Source of the DNA: Streptomyces kronopolitis | GTDB lineage: Bacteria > Actinomycetota > Actinomycetes > Streptomycetales > Streptomycetaceae | Direction of reading: 5' to 3' | Assembly: GCF_014646275.1 (NCBI RefSeq) | Contig: NZ_BMND01000044.1 | Coordinates: 1-44,307, forward strand | DNA: 44,307 nt | Part shown: positions 6,791 to 13,195 of the stretch, piece after piece | How positions within the stretch are numbered: the first letter of the stretch is position 1 | Layout of the letters: each line of letters starts with the position of its first letter | Notes under the pieces: model-generated | Told to the model about the DNA's origin: nothing | The model's input: only the letters and a program-made list of their open reading frames with translations | Databases searched by the model: none | Made by a program: the position numbers and the translations under genes

Positions 6791-9245
6791 CCGGAACGTG
6801 TGTGGGACCGGCCGAACCGGAGATCGGTAGCACCCGGTACGAGGACGGCAGCGGCTGACCGCCGCGCGCCGCCTTCAGGGTGTCCTTGGTGTCCTTGCGA
6901 GCCATCTCGGTCTCGGCCGCGGCCCATGCCCGGTCCAGCGTGGTGAGCGAGGCGTCGGTGATCGCCATGGACCACGCCGTAAACGAATGGCGGAAGTAGC
7001 GCACCCAGCGGATGGCGCCGATCCGCGGCCGTGCCTTGGCGATCTGTCCCTTGTCGCGCAGCGCCTTGCGGTGCAGGAGGGAGGCGTAGAGCTCCCACAG
7101 CACCATGCCGACGATGCTCATTGTGGCGAAGCTGACTGCGGACTGCGTCGCCGCACCGTGCTTGCCACAGTGGTGGGCGTAGTTCATCGCGGCCGCGCCG
7201 CCCGCGAAGATCCAGGTGAAGATGCGGTAGAGCAGGCCGGCGTCGCCGGCCTTGCGGGCCTGGTGGTACATCCAGCCGGTGAACGCGGTGGTCAACTCCC
7301 AAGCGGCCGCGAAGCCGATGGCGAAGATCGTGGCCCACTTGAACTCGGTCTTGGCGTAGTCCATCTGCGACCACCAGGCCACCGCCATCGGTGCCAGGAT
7401 CGGACCGGCGACCAGGACCCTGCGGGCCTGATCGGCCGACAGACGCCGGCACCAGGCCGACAGCCGCCCGAGCCGGTCCGACCAGGAAGAGCGGCCCTCG
7501 CGTCGCTGGGCCTTGCGCGCGGCGACTGAGTCACGGCGCCGGTTGCGGGCGTTGTGCTTGAGCTCCTTGCGGGCCAGGCGCTGCTCGGTGCGGTCCGTCG
7601 CCCGGCGCAGCTCCTCAGCGGCCTGTGCCGCAGCGGCGTCGGCTTCCTGCTGCCGGTCGGCGGCCTCCGCCATCCGTGTCTGGGCCTGCTGCAGGAGTTC
7701 CTCGGCCTCCGTCTTGGTGGCGTCCGCGCTCTGCTGGGCGTCCTTGAGCAGCCGGTCGGCCTCGGCCTTCGCGGCCTCGGTGGTGCGCTGAGCGTCCTCG
7801 GCCGACTCGGTGCGCTGCCGTTCGGTGTCCTCCTCGGCCAGGCGGCGCAGCCGCCGCACCGTCTCCTGGACCGTCGCCTTCTCCCGCTGGGCGTCCTCGA
7901 CAACCGTGCGGGCCTGGGCGGTGAGCCGGTCGGCTTCCGCCTGGCCGGCTGTGCGCAGACGCTGCGCCTCGGCCTCGGCCTCGGACCGGATCTCGCCGGC
8001 CTGGCTCTCACCCTGCGCACGCAACTGATCGGCGTCGTCGCGCGCCTGGACGCACAGCTCATCGGCCTCGCCCTGCGCCTGGGCCCGGATGGCGTCGGCT
8101 TCGCTACGCGATGCGGCCAGATGCTGCTCGGCCTCGGCCCGCAGGCGGCCGGCTTCATCAGCCGCACGAGCCAGGTCAGCGGCCGCATGTGCCTGAGCAT
8201 CAGAGATCAGCTCCTGCGCCCGGTCAATACCGCGCTGCTCGATCGCCGCCGCAGCACGGGAAGCATGTGCACGATGCCGGGCCGCGGCCGCGCGGGCCGC
8301 GGTGACGGTGGCCTTCGCCTCCCGGCGAGCCTGCGCCCGGATTTCCTGCGCGTCCTGCCCCGCATCCTCGGTGGCCGCACGCAGCCGACGACCGGCTTCC
8401 TCAGTGGCCTCCGCGAGGAGCTGCCGGGCCTGCGCCTTCGCGTCCCGGCGCACCCGCCGGGACTGGTCGCGGGCCTGCCCGGTCAGTTCCTCGGCGCGCG
8501 TTCGGGCCTCGAGGACCAACTCCTCTGCCCGGTCCGTGGCTTGCTGCTGGATCGCAGCAGCGGCACGCTCGGCCCGGCTGCGGTGCCGGGCGGCGGCCGC
8601 GCGAGCCGCGACGGTGGTGTCCTTCGCACCACGGAGAGCCTCGTCGTGGATCGCCTGGGCATCGCGAACGGCTTCGGCTCGCACGCCATCGGCTTCGGTG
8701 GTGGCTTCGCGCAGCCGACGGCCAGCCTCCTCGACCACCTCGGCCAAGACCTGCCGGGCCCGGGCGCGAGCTGTCCCGGTCATCTCCGCGGCCAGCGCCT
8801 GCCCCCGGGCCACGACCTGGGTGGCGTCGCGCCGGGCGGCTTCACCGGCGAGGTCACAGGCGTCGGCGGCCCGGTCCCGGACATCGGCGGCGGTCTCGAA
8901 CGCGGCGCCGTGCAGGGTGGCGGCGGTCTCGTGCGCCAGGTCCACGATGTCGGCGGCCCGGTCATGGGCGTCCGCGTCACGCTCAACAGCCGTACCGATG
9001 AGGACGACCGCGGTCTGCCGGGCACTGTCGATGAGGTCGGCGGTGCGGTCACGGACGTCCGCGGCCTGCGCGTCAGCCTCCGGCCACGCGACGGACGCCA
9101 CCGGCCTCTGCGGGGCGGCAGGTGCGGACGGGCGCCGCGCCGGCGCCGTTGCCGTCCTCTTTGCGGCGGCGGTCGTCTTCTTCACCGCGTTCTTGTTCTT
9201 GGTGGGCGGCTTGTTCTTGGTGCGGGTCGCGGTGCGCGCGGCCAT
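6426..9245 (-). CDS. Coiled-coil / DUF2637-like membrane / helix-turn-helix fusion protein (939 aa)
   Basis: Residues 1-35 are a basic Lys/Thr/Ala tail. Residues about 40-600 form an Ala/Glu/Arg/Asp-rich helical repeat region (recurring A-D-x-x-R, A-A-R-H-R, E-A-G-R-R-L-R), predicted as a very long coiled coil. Residues about 608-770 carry several hydrophobic segments with W-E-L, Y-H-Q-A-R and M-N-Y-A-H-H, resembling the DUF2637 membrane module common on Streptomyces plasmids. A Pro-rich linker follows, and residues about 885-939 form a helix-turn-helix (M-A-K-T-T-A-Y-E-R-L-K). The ATG follows GAGGAAAGG. The linker is encoded by the GGTTCGC repeat field. A structural link between membrane and DNA during transfer or segregation is a reasonable inference. 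Confidence 0.8.
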   Translation of the reverse strand: MAARTATRTKNKPPTKNKNAVKKTTAAAKRTATAPARRPSAPAAPQRPVASVAWPEADAQAADVRDRTADLIDSARQTAVVLIGTAVERDADAHDRAADIVDLAHETAATLHGAAFETAADVRDRAADACDLAGEAARRDATQVVARGQALAAEMTGTARARARQVLAEVVEEAGRRLREATTEADGVRAEAVRDAQAIHDEALRGAKDTTVAARAAAARHRSRAERAAAAIQQQATDRAEELVLEARTRAEELTGQARDQSRRVRRDAKAQARQLLAEATEEAGRRLRAATEDAGQDAQEIRAQARREAKATVTAARAAAARHRAHASRAAAAIEQRGIDRAQELISDAQAHAAADLARAADEAGRLRAEAEQHLAASRSEADAIRAQAQGEADELCVQARDDADQLRAQGESQAGEIRSEAEAEAQRLRTAGQAEADRLTAQARTVVEDAQREKATVQETVRRLRRLAEEDTERQRTESAEDAQRTTEAAKAEADRLLKDAQQSADATKTEAEELLQQAQTRMAEAADRQQEADAAAAQAAEELRRATDRTEQRLARKELKHNARNRRRDSVAARKAQRREGRSSWSDRLGRLSAWCRRLSADQARRVLVAGPILAPMAVAWWSQMDYAKTEFKWATIFAIGFAAAWELTTAFTGWMYHQARKAGDAGLLYRIFTWIFAGGAAAMNYAHHCGKHGAATQSAVSFATMSIVGMVLWELYASLLHRKALRDKGQIAKARPRIGAIRWVRYFRHSFTAWSMAITDASLTTLDRAWAAAETEMARKDTKDTLKAARGGQPLPSSYRVLPISGSAGPTHVPAFRVSLTRFDEPVRPTGVPLEGAAPSSRQVRELAAQGELEAPQREPVREAGSEPGSPRSANPTPRERQQMEQEEQVRAVLGLIGELGYDEVRLPVVMERTGMAKTTAYERLKAARELYAKA

Positions 9246-9279
9246 GTGCCCTTTCCTCTCTTCGTACGCGGATGGACGG

Positions 9280-9341
9280 CTGTCCGGCTCCCCATAGCTC
9301 GGCCCCTCCCGCCAGGTGGTGGGAGGGGCCGAGCAGGCAAC
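9280..9341. repeat. Intergenic module copy 1 (CTGTCCGGCTCCC + hairpin)
   Basis: CTGTCCGGCTCCC at 9280-9292 is followed by a perfect 13-bp hairpin (9298-9310 with 9321-9333) and GAGCAGGCAAC. It lies between the 125-aa gene and the 939-aa gene, 35 bases before the latter's start. The same arrangement recurs at 9801 and 10490. Confidence 0.65.
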
Positions 9342-9373
9342 CGTCAGACACGGCCGGTGTGTTCGGGGGTTGG

Positions 9374-9751
9374 TCAGTCGCGCTGGGCGGGCAGCTTGCT
9401 GCTGTCCTGCACGAGGTGCTGGTGAAGCCAGGCGACGGCGGCCGGGCTCATCGCCCCGGCGTCCGCCTCGGCGAGCGGCGCGGTGTCGACGTCGGCCATC
9501 GCGTCGGCCGGCGGGAGCAGCCGCATGTAGTCGGGGTCCACCTCGCCGACAAGACGGTTGGTGCTCAACTCGACGAGGTCGTAGAAGACCTTTCCGGTCT
9601 CAGCGTGCCGCCAGACCCGTTCCACCCGGCCGACGAACGTGTGGCCGGGCTGTCCCAGCCAGAACCGGCGGGCATCGCGGTAGAGGACGAAGTCGCCCTG
9701 GGTGTAGGTGGTCTGCGGCCGGGTGGCCTTCCCCTGGAGCTGCTGGGGCAT
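9374..9751 (-). CDS. Hypothetical protein (125 aa), SH3-like beta-rich N-terminus
   Basis: A 125-aa protein with GAGGAGA six bases before the ATG. Residues 15-80 read as a compact beta fold (Q-G-D-F-V-L-Y-R-D, F-V-G-R-V-E-R-V-W-R, Y-D-L-V-E-L-S-T-N-R-L-V-G-E-V) with alternating hydrophobics, which could be a small SH3/KOW-like barrel. The tail is acidic and helical. No catalytic motif is visible. It is flanked on both sides by the conserved intergenic module. The family is not recognised. Confidence 0.68.
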   Translation of the reverse strand: MPQQLQGKATRPQTTYTQGDFVLYRDARRFWLGQPGHTFVGRVERVWRHAETGKVFYDLVELSTNRLVGEVDPDYMRLLPPADAMADVDTAPLAEADAGAMSPAAVAWLHQHLVQDSSKLPAQRD

Positions 9752-9800
9752 GTGATCTCCTCATCTCGGGTGGACCGGCTACAGAGCCGGTGGATCCGGA

Positions 9801-9859
9801 CTGTCCGGCTCCCCACACCGCCCTGCCCGTGCCGTCAACGAGGACCGGTGCGGGCAGGG
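9801..9859. repeat. Intergenic module copy 2
   Basis: CTGTCCGGCTCCCC at 9801-9814 is followed by CCCTGCCCG / CGGGCAGGG (9821-9829 with 9851-9859), a 9-bp stem with partial inner pairing. It lies between the 128-aa gene and the start of the 125-aa gene, as in the other copies. Confidence 0.6.
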
Positions 9860-9884
9860 GGAGGCAGTCGGCAGGCGGGAGGCG

Positions 9885-10271
9885 TCAGCGGACCCAGCGG
9901 CCGTCCTTGATGACCTGGCGGCCGTCCTTGAGCGTGAGGTTGGTGATGAAGGCCGACAGCGTGGTGCCGTCCAGGGCACGCCGGGTGTAGTTGGTTGCCC
10001 ACAGGTCGTGGCCGTCGCGGTTGCCGAACAGGTGGACCCGGGTGTCGAAGGCGGGCTCCAGCGCGGCAGCGGCGTTCTCGGCCCGCGACTCGCTCGGCAG
10101 GACGAGCGTGCCGCACGAGTCGTTGATGCCGATCAAGAAGACATCGCGCAGCTCGAAGCCGCGCACGTCCAGCACGCTGAGCACCGGCTCGGTCGAGCCG
10201 TGGGTGTAGACACCGTTCGGATGGGTCTTCACCCAACGGCTCGTGCCAAATCGGCTCATATCAAAGGTCAT
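9885..10271 (-). CDS. Hypothetical protein (128 aa)
   Basis: A 128-aa protein with CGGAG before the ATG. It is beta-rich, with H-P-N-G-V-Y-T-H-G, D-V-R-G-F-E-L-R-D-V-F-L-I-G-I, T-R-V-H-L-F-G-N-R-D-G-H-D-L-W-A and a basic tail repeating K-D-G-R. There is no membrane segment and one internal Cys. The family is not recognised. It belongs to the leftward chain of small genes that follow the GntR-controlled promoter. Confidence 0.65.
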   Translation of the reverse strand: MTFDMSRFGTSRWVKTHPNGVYTHGSTEPVLSVLDVRGFELRDVFLIGINDSCGTLVLPSESRAENAAAALEPAFDTRVHLFGNRDGHDLWATNYTRRALDGTTLSAFITNLTLKDGRQVIKDGRWVR

Positions 10272-10311
10272 GGTGACTCCGTGTCAGAAGGGTCGGTCCG
10301 GCTGGCTGGCT

Positions 10312-10467
10312 CTACTTCCGGACGTCCCGCTTGGGCCCGCTCTTGTCGCGCAGATTGATGCGCACCCGTGAAACGGGCTTCTCGGGCTTGTCGGCCGGGC
10401 TGGTGCGCTCACCGAGGTTGATGCGCACCCGCGAGACCGGCTTGTCGGTGCTGCGGTCCTTCTTCAT
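10312..10467 (-). CDS. 51-aa basic protein with two internal repeats
   Basis: A 51-aa protein with AAAGGAG five bases before the ATG. It is built from two copies of K-P-V-S-R-V-R-I-N-L followed by G-E-R-T-S-P or R-D-K-S-G-P, ending K-R-D-V-R-K. The net charge is strongly positive. The repeated strand-turn pattern could be two short DNA- or protein-binding segments. It was missed by length-limited gene calling. Function is unknown. Confidence 0.6.
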   Translation of the reverse strand: MKKDRSTDKPVSRVRINLGERTSPADKPEKPVSRVRINLRDKSGPKRDVRK

Positions 10468-10489
10468 GGCGCTCCTTTCGGAGTCCGGG

Positions 10490-10552
10490 CTGTCCGGCTC
10501 CCTTGCGACTCAGCCCGCACCGGCTGGGCAGGGTGCGGGCCGAGCAGGCAAC
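10490..10552. repeat. Intergenic module copy 3
   Basis: CTGTCCGGCTCCC at 10490-10502, then an 8-bp stem GCCCGCAC / GTGCGGGC (10513-10520 with 10533-10540), then GAGCAGGCAACT at 10542. It is upstream of the 51-aa gene. Spacing and order match copies 1 and 2. Confidence 0.6.
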
Positions 10553-10580
10553 TGGCAGATCGGGACTTCAGCGGGTGAGG

Positions 10581-10676
10581 TCAGGGGATGCGTGGGCCGT
10601 CCGGGTCCCGCAGTCGGACACGGGGCCGAGGCAGGGGAGGGGAAGGGGGCGGGCTGGGCTGGTTGTCCTGAGCCAT
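10581..10676 (-). CDS. 31-aa Pro/Arg-rich peptide
   Basis: ATG at 10676 with AAGGA ten bases upstream; TGA at 10581-10583. The peptide is Pro-rich and then P-R-V-R-L-R-D-P-D-G-P-R-I-P. The R-V-R-L core resembles the R-V-R-I-N-L unit of the adjacent 51-aa protein, so the two may be related. Coding status is uncertain because of the small size. Confidence 0.35.
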   Translation of the reverse strand: MAQDNQPSPPPSPPLPRPRVRLRDPDGPRIP

Positions 10677-10713
10677 GTGGATCTGTCCTTCGTGATCGTC
10701 AGCCGCGGCCGGC

Positions 10714-11274
10714 CTACTCGTCGGCCGCCGGGTCGTAGTGGTCGGCGATGGTCAGCGGGGTGATGACGTAGCCGGTGGGCTCCGGAACACCGCCGCGCCC
10801 GAAGCAGTTCGCCTCGACGGGGCTGAGCGGGTCGTCCAGGTCGTCCGCGAGCCAGACCGGCAGCGCGCCGGGCTCCTCACGGCGAAGCAGGTCGGTGACG
10901 TGCGCGCGAGCCGCCTCGGGAGTGCTGTAGTGCCCCAGCGGCAGGGCCCCGTGGGAGGGTCGGTAGACGGTGACCTCCGGGAGCGCGATGACCTTGTCGG
11001 TCTTCTCCCAGGCGGTGCAGTGGGTCTGCACGCCTCGGGCGTCCTGGATGGTGATCGCCCATCCCGCGTCCCAGCCGATCGCCGCGAGAGCGTCCGGGCC
11101 GTAGTGGATGCCGGCGACGCGGTAGGTGCTGTCCCAGTACGCGGAGTGGTAGATCCCGCCGATGACGTGCCGGCCGACCTCGGTGGCGAAGACGGCGCGG
11201 GCCTCATCAGCGGACAGGCGGGTCCGCCCGGCCGCCTCCGGCTTCGGCTTCTGCGGGGTGTTGGGATGTTCCAT
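10714..11274 (-). CDS. Hypothetical protein (186 aa)
   Basis: A 186-aa soluble protein; the ATG at 11274 follows AGGGAC and overlaps the 3' end of the 87-aa gene in another frame. Features: a polar N-terminus, a helix (S-A-D-E-A-R-A-V-F-A-T-E-V-G-R-H-V), then a Tyr/Trp-rich core (G-I-Y-H-S-A-Y-W-D-S-T-Y-R-V, Y-G-P-D-A-L-A-A-I-G-W-D-A-G-W-A-I-T-I-Q-D), and an acidic C-terminus. It looks like a small alpha/beta domain without obvious catalytic residues. The family is not recognised. Confidence 0.65.
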   Translation of the reverse strand: MEHPNTPQKPKPEAAGRTRLSADEARAVFATEVGRHVIGGIYHSAYWDSTYRVAGIHYGPDALAAIGWDAGWAITIQDARGVQTHCTAWEKTDKVIALPEVTVYRPSHGALPLGHYSTPEAARAHVTDLLRREEPGALPVWLADDLDDPLSPVEANCFGRGGVPEPTGYVITPLTIADHYDPAADE

Positions 11275-11470
11275 GGCAATGTCCCTGTGACGGTGCGGTT
11301 CTGGGGTGGAGGTCACGGACCCAGTGACCGGCCTCCCACACGCCCGCCGCCGCCAGCGCGGCGGCGGCGAGCAGCGTGTGGGCCAGCGGGTGGGCGAGTC
11401 CGTGACGGATAAGGGCTCGCTCCGCCAGCTGCTGGGCGGCGCGGGCACGGCGTATCGGGTGGTCGGGCAC
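11207..11470 (-). CDS. Small membrane-associated protein (87 aa), overlapping start of next gene
   Basis: An 87-aa product from a GTG with AGGAG five bases upstream. Residues 1-25 are basic and helical, residues 30-48 hydrophobic (L-L-A-A-A-A-L-A-A-A-G-V-W), and the tail is polar. The last 68 bases overlap the 186-aa gene in a different frame, an unusually long overlap for this block. The tail may therefore be non-essential, or the 186-aa gene may start later. Confidence 0.45.
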   Translation of the reverse strand: MPDHPIRRARAAQQLAERALIRHGLAHPLAHTLLAAAALAAAGVWEAGHWVRDLHPRTAPSQGHCHGTSQHPAEAEAGGGRADPPVR

Positions 11471-11564
11471 GGGCTCCTGCCGGTGATGTGGTGCGGCCCG
11501 CAGCGCGGTGGCCTCGGCCGCTCAAGACGGCTGGCCTTCCGCGCCGCGGGAAGGGCTGCGGTCG

Positions 11565-11696
11565 CTACTGGCGGCCGGAGCCGTGGCAGGATCCGCAGCT
11601 CGCGCGGTAGGTACCGGAGCCGGTGCAGACGGTCTCGCCCTGTCCGGTCCCCTGACAGGAGCCGCAACGGACGGGGGCGGGGGTGGGTGTGCTCAT
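11565..11696 (-). CDS. 43-aa Cys-rich zinc-ribbon-like peptide
   Basis: ATG at 11696 overlaps the previous TGA (GATGAG). The peptide carries C-G-S-C-Q-G-T-G-Q-G, a middle Cys, and C-G-S-C-H-G-S-G near the end, so it has two CxxCxGxG units like the zinc centres of DnaJ. It is probably a free-standing metal-binding microprotein. Two coupled genes precede it. Confidence 0.6.
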   Translation of the reverse strand: MSTPTPAPVRCGSCQGTGQGETVCTGSGTYRASCGSCHGSGRQ

Positions 11697-11776
11697 CGGG
11701 CCACCTCCGAGCACCGGCAGCGCCAGTAACCGCACAGGCCGCAGGCGTCGTTGAGCAGCTTCAGCAGGTTCCTCAT
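11693..11776 (-). CDS. 27-aa Cys-rich peptide
   Basis: ATG at 11776 overlaps the stop of the 88-aa gene as ATGA, and its own TGA overlaps the ATG of the 43-aa peptide. The sequence has a short basic helix followed by C-x-x-C and C-R-C, four Cys within about 12 residues. The double coupling is the main evidence that it is translated. Confidence 0.5.
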   Translation of the reverse strand: MRNLLKLLNDACGLCGYWRCRCSEVAR

Positions 11777-12039
11777 GCCGCGCACCCCGCCCTCAAGGTG
11801 TTCTCGGCGGCGCGGGCGGCGATGCGGGCGTCGCCCTCGGCCACCAGGCGCAGCAGCAGCGCGTTCAGACGCTGCTCCGCGCCGGCCGTCTGGGCGCGGC
11901 GGGCCTTCCAGGCGTCGAGACGCCGGACGGCGTCCTCGGCCTCGTAGCCGCGGCCCTCGTCCTTCTTCTCGATGTCGTCGATGGTGTCGACGAGACCGCC
12001 GGTCACGGCGGGGAAACGTCGTGCGATGCTGTTCGGCAT
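11773..12039 (-). CDS. Hypothetical 88-aa helical protein
   Basis: An 88-aa product; CGGAGG precedes the ATG at 12039. The frame is open to 12234, but that part crosses a hairpin and a tRNA-like element and was rejected. The protein is mainly helical and charged (D-T-I-D-D-I-E-K-K-D-E-G, A-V-R-R-L-D-A-W-K-A-R-R, L-N-A-L-L-L-R-L-V-A-E-G-D-A-R-I-A-A-R-A-A). It heads a coupled series of small genes (88, 27, 43 aa). Function is unknown. Confidence 0.62.
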   Translation of the reverse strand: MPNSIARRFPAVTGGLVDTIDDIEKKDEGRGYEAEDAVRRLDAWKARRAQTAGAEQRLNALLLRLVAEGDARIAARAAENTLRAGCAA

Positions 12040-12069
12040 CAGGGTCCTCCGATTCAGGTCCTGGTACTG

Positions 12070-12097
12070 ACAGCCCCCGGTCGCACCCGGGGGCTGT
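12070..12097 (-). terminator. 11-bp perfect hairpin upstream of the 88-aa gene
   Basis: ACAGCCCCCGG and CCGGGGGCTGT pair over 11 bp with a 6-base loop. It lies 30 bases before the ATG of the 88-aa gene, so it could be a terminator of upstream transcription or a leader structure controlling that gene. Confidence 0.55.
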
Positions 12098-12148
12098 CGC
12101 CGTGGAGCGGGCGGTTTGCCCGGCTCCGAGCGGCACGTGGTGCCGCAG

Positions 12149-12194
12149 TGCCCCGGACCGGACTCGAACCGGTCGTACTGCTCACCTACGGGGC
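12149..12194 (-). other. tRNA-like 46-base element (T-arm plus acceptor-like ends)
   Basis: On the minus strand the segment begins GCCCCG and ends CCGGGGCA. Just inside the 3' end is a perfect T-arm: 5-bp stem ACCGG/CCGGT around TTCGAGT. There is no room for D and anticodon arms, so it is not a functional tRNA. It could be the 3' remnant of a tRNA gene, as left at integration sites of actinomycete elements, or a tRNA mimic. Confidence 0.4.
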
Positions 12195-12604
12195 CCGCGA
12201 TCTTCGCCCTTGTGTCACCGCGCGTTCGAATCACTTATCCGCCCGTGAGGGCGGCATGGGAAAAGGTGCTGCGGAAGCTGATCGCAGTCGATGCTGCGCA
12301 CGCGGCAGGGCCGGCTTGTCGCTGTTGCCTGTCCCGCATCTCGCCTGCGGGCTGGCGGTCCACATCCCCTGCGGACTGGGCCGGTTGGCCAGAGGACTCA
12401 CCATGTGGCACCGCTCTGCAGATCTCTTGCTCGGAGGTGCCGGCTAGTCGTAGCGCCGGAATGCTCGCTGTGGAGTTGAGAAGGAACAGTCATCCGGAGA
12501 TCCACCCACCGCAGTGGTGGGCTTCACTCGGGCGTTGGTGCTGGCGGGGACCGTGTCCGGCTCCCTCATCCGGCGCCGCCCGCGGGGCGGTTCCGGGTGG
12601 GGGA
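12195..12604. other. Intergenic region without a supported gene
   Basis: Holds a short CCGCCC-GTGA-GGGCGG hairpin near 12239 and a fourth TGTCCGGCTCCC copy near 12554 followed by a GC-rich inverted repeat. No coding frame here has a convincing start and ribosome site. Confidence 0.5.
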
Positions 12605-12626
12605 GCCGGGTCCGTGAGGACCCGGC
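12605..12626 (-). terminator. Hairpin after the 131-aa gene
   Basis: GCCGGGTCC and GGACCCGGC form a perfect 9-bp stem with a GTGA tetraloop, ten bases beyond the TAG of the leftward 131-aa gene. Confidence 0.65.
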
Positions 12627-12635
12627 AGAGCAGAG

Positions 12636-13031
12636 CTAGGCCGCGAGCGGCAGGGGCTCGGTGGCCGGCGCGATGCGCAGCTGCGCGGCGTAGGGGAGGA
12701 GGACATCGACCAGGCGCTCGCGCACCCGGGCGCCGATCGACGGGTCCGCCACGGCGATGTCCCGCGCGGCATCCCGGCGCGCCCCGAACGCCGCGACCAC
12801 CTCGGTGCGCGCCTTGGTCTTGCCCGTCGTCACCGCGGCTGCGGCATCCCACCTGGCCAGCTCGTCCGTAGTCACCAGCCCGTACATCTCCAGGGGCGTA
12901 CCGAACGCGATGTCCAGGTCAACAGGGCCAAAGTCCGGCAGCTCCACGGCTACGGCGTCCAGCAGGGCGAGCGTCTCGGCGTCGAACACTTCGGTGGCGA
13001 AGACAGCAGCGGGGCGGCAGGTGATCTTCAC
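12636..13031 (-). CDS. Hypothetical protein (131 aa), first gene of the GntR-facing leftward unit
   Basis: A 131-aa product from the GTG at 13031, nine bases after AAGGAG. An upstream start in the same frame has no ribosome site. It is soluble, with an acidic first half (L-P-D-F-G-P-V-D-L-D-I-A-F) and a helical, Ala/Arg-rich second half. The family is not recognised. It is transcribed divergently from the GntR-GNAT gene from a promoter whose spacer contains one of two identical 15-bp repeats, so it is probably under that regulator's control. Confidence 0.68.
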   Translation of the reverse strand: MKITCRPAAVFATEVFDAETLALLDAVAVELPDFGPVDLDIAFGTPLEMYGLVTTDELARWDAAAAVTTGKTKARTEVVAAFGARRDAARDIAVADPSIGARVRERLVDVLLPYAAQLRIAPATEPLPLAA

Positions 13032-13062
13032 GGGATGGGGCTCCTTCCGAGAAAGCACAGGT

Positions 13063-13091
13063 TAACTAGGCGACATAGATTGACTACTCAA
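13063..13091 (-). promoter_or_regulatory. Promoter of the 131-aa gene with GntR repeat 1
   Basis: Minus strand: TTGAGT (13086-13091), 17-base spacer, TAGTTA (13063-13068). The 15-bp repeat TAGATTGACTACTCA (plus-strand sense, 13076-13090) lies across the spacer and -35 box. Its core ATTGA-CTAC-TCAAT is an inverted repeat, fitting a repressor site. Confidence 0.6.
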
Positions 13092-13156
13092 TGCCGCCGC
13101 GTCGAAGATTTGCATGGAGAGATCCGTCAGGTCAAGCCCCGAAGCCCGCGATCGGC

Positions 13157-13195
13157 TAGATTGACTACTCATTACTGAAGAGGTAGATATCTTCC
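13157..13195 (+). promoter_or_regulatory. Promoter of the GntR-GNAT gene with GntR repeat 2
   Basis: TTGACT (13161-13166), 17-base spacer, TAGATA (13184-13189). The identical 15-bp repeat (13157-13171) covers the -35 box. Transcription would begin about at the ATG at 13196, so the mRNA is probably leaderless and autoregulated. Confidence 0.65.

Noticed and set aside
7554..9425. 623-aa rightward frame antisense to the 939-aa gene
   Set aside because: It mirrors the high-GC third positions of the leftward gene; it is low-complexity, with no ribosome site and no recognisable domain.
12149..12225. Complete tRNA gene
   Set aside because: No D arm or anticodon arm fits; only the T-arm and end pairing are present, so it is reported only as a tRNA-like element.
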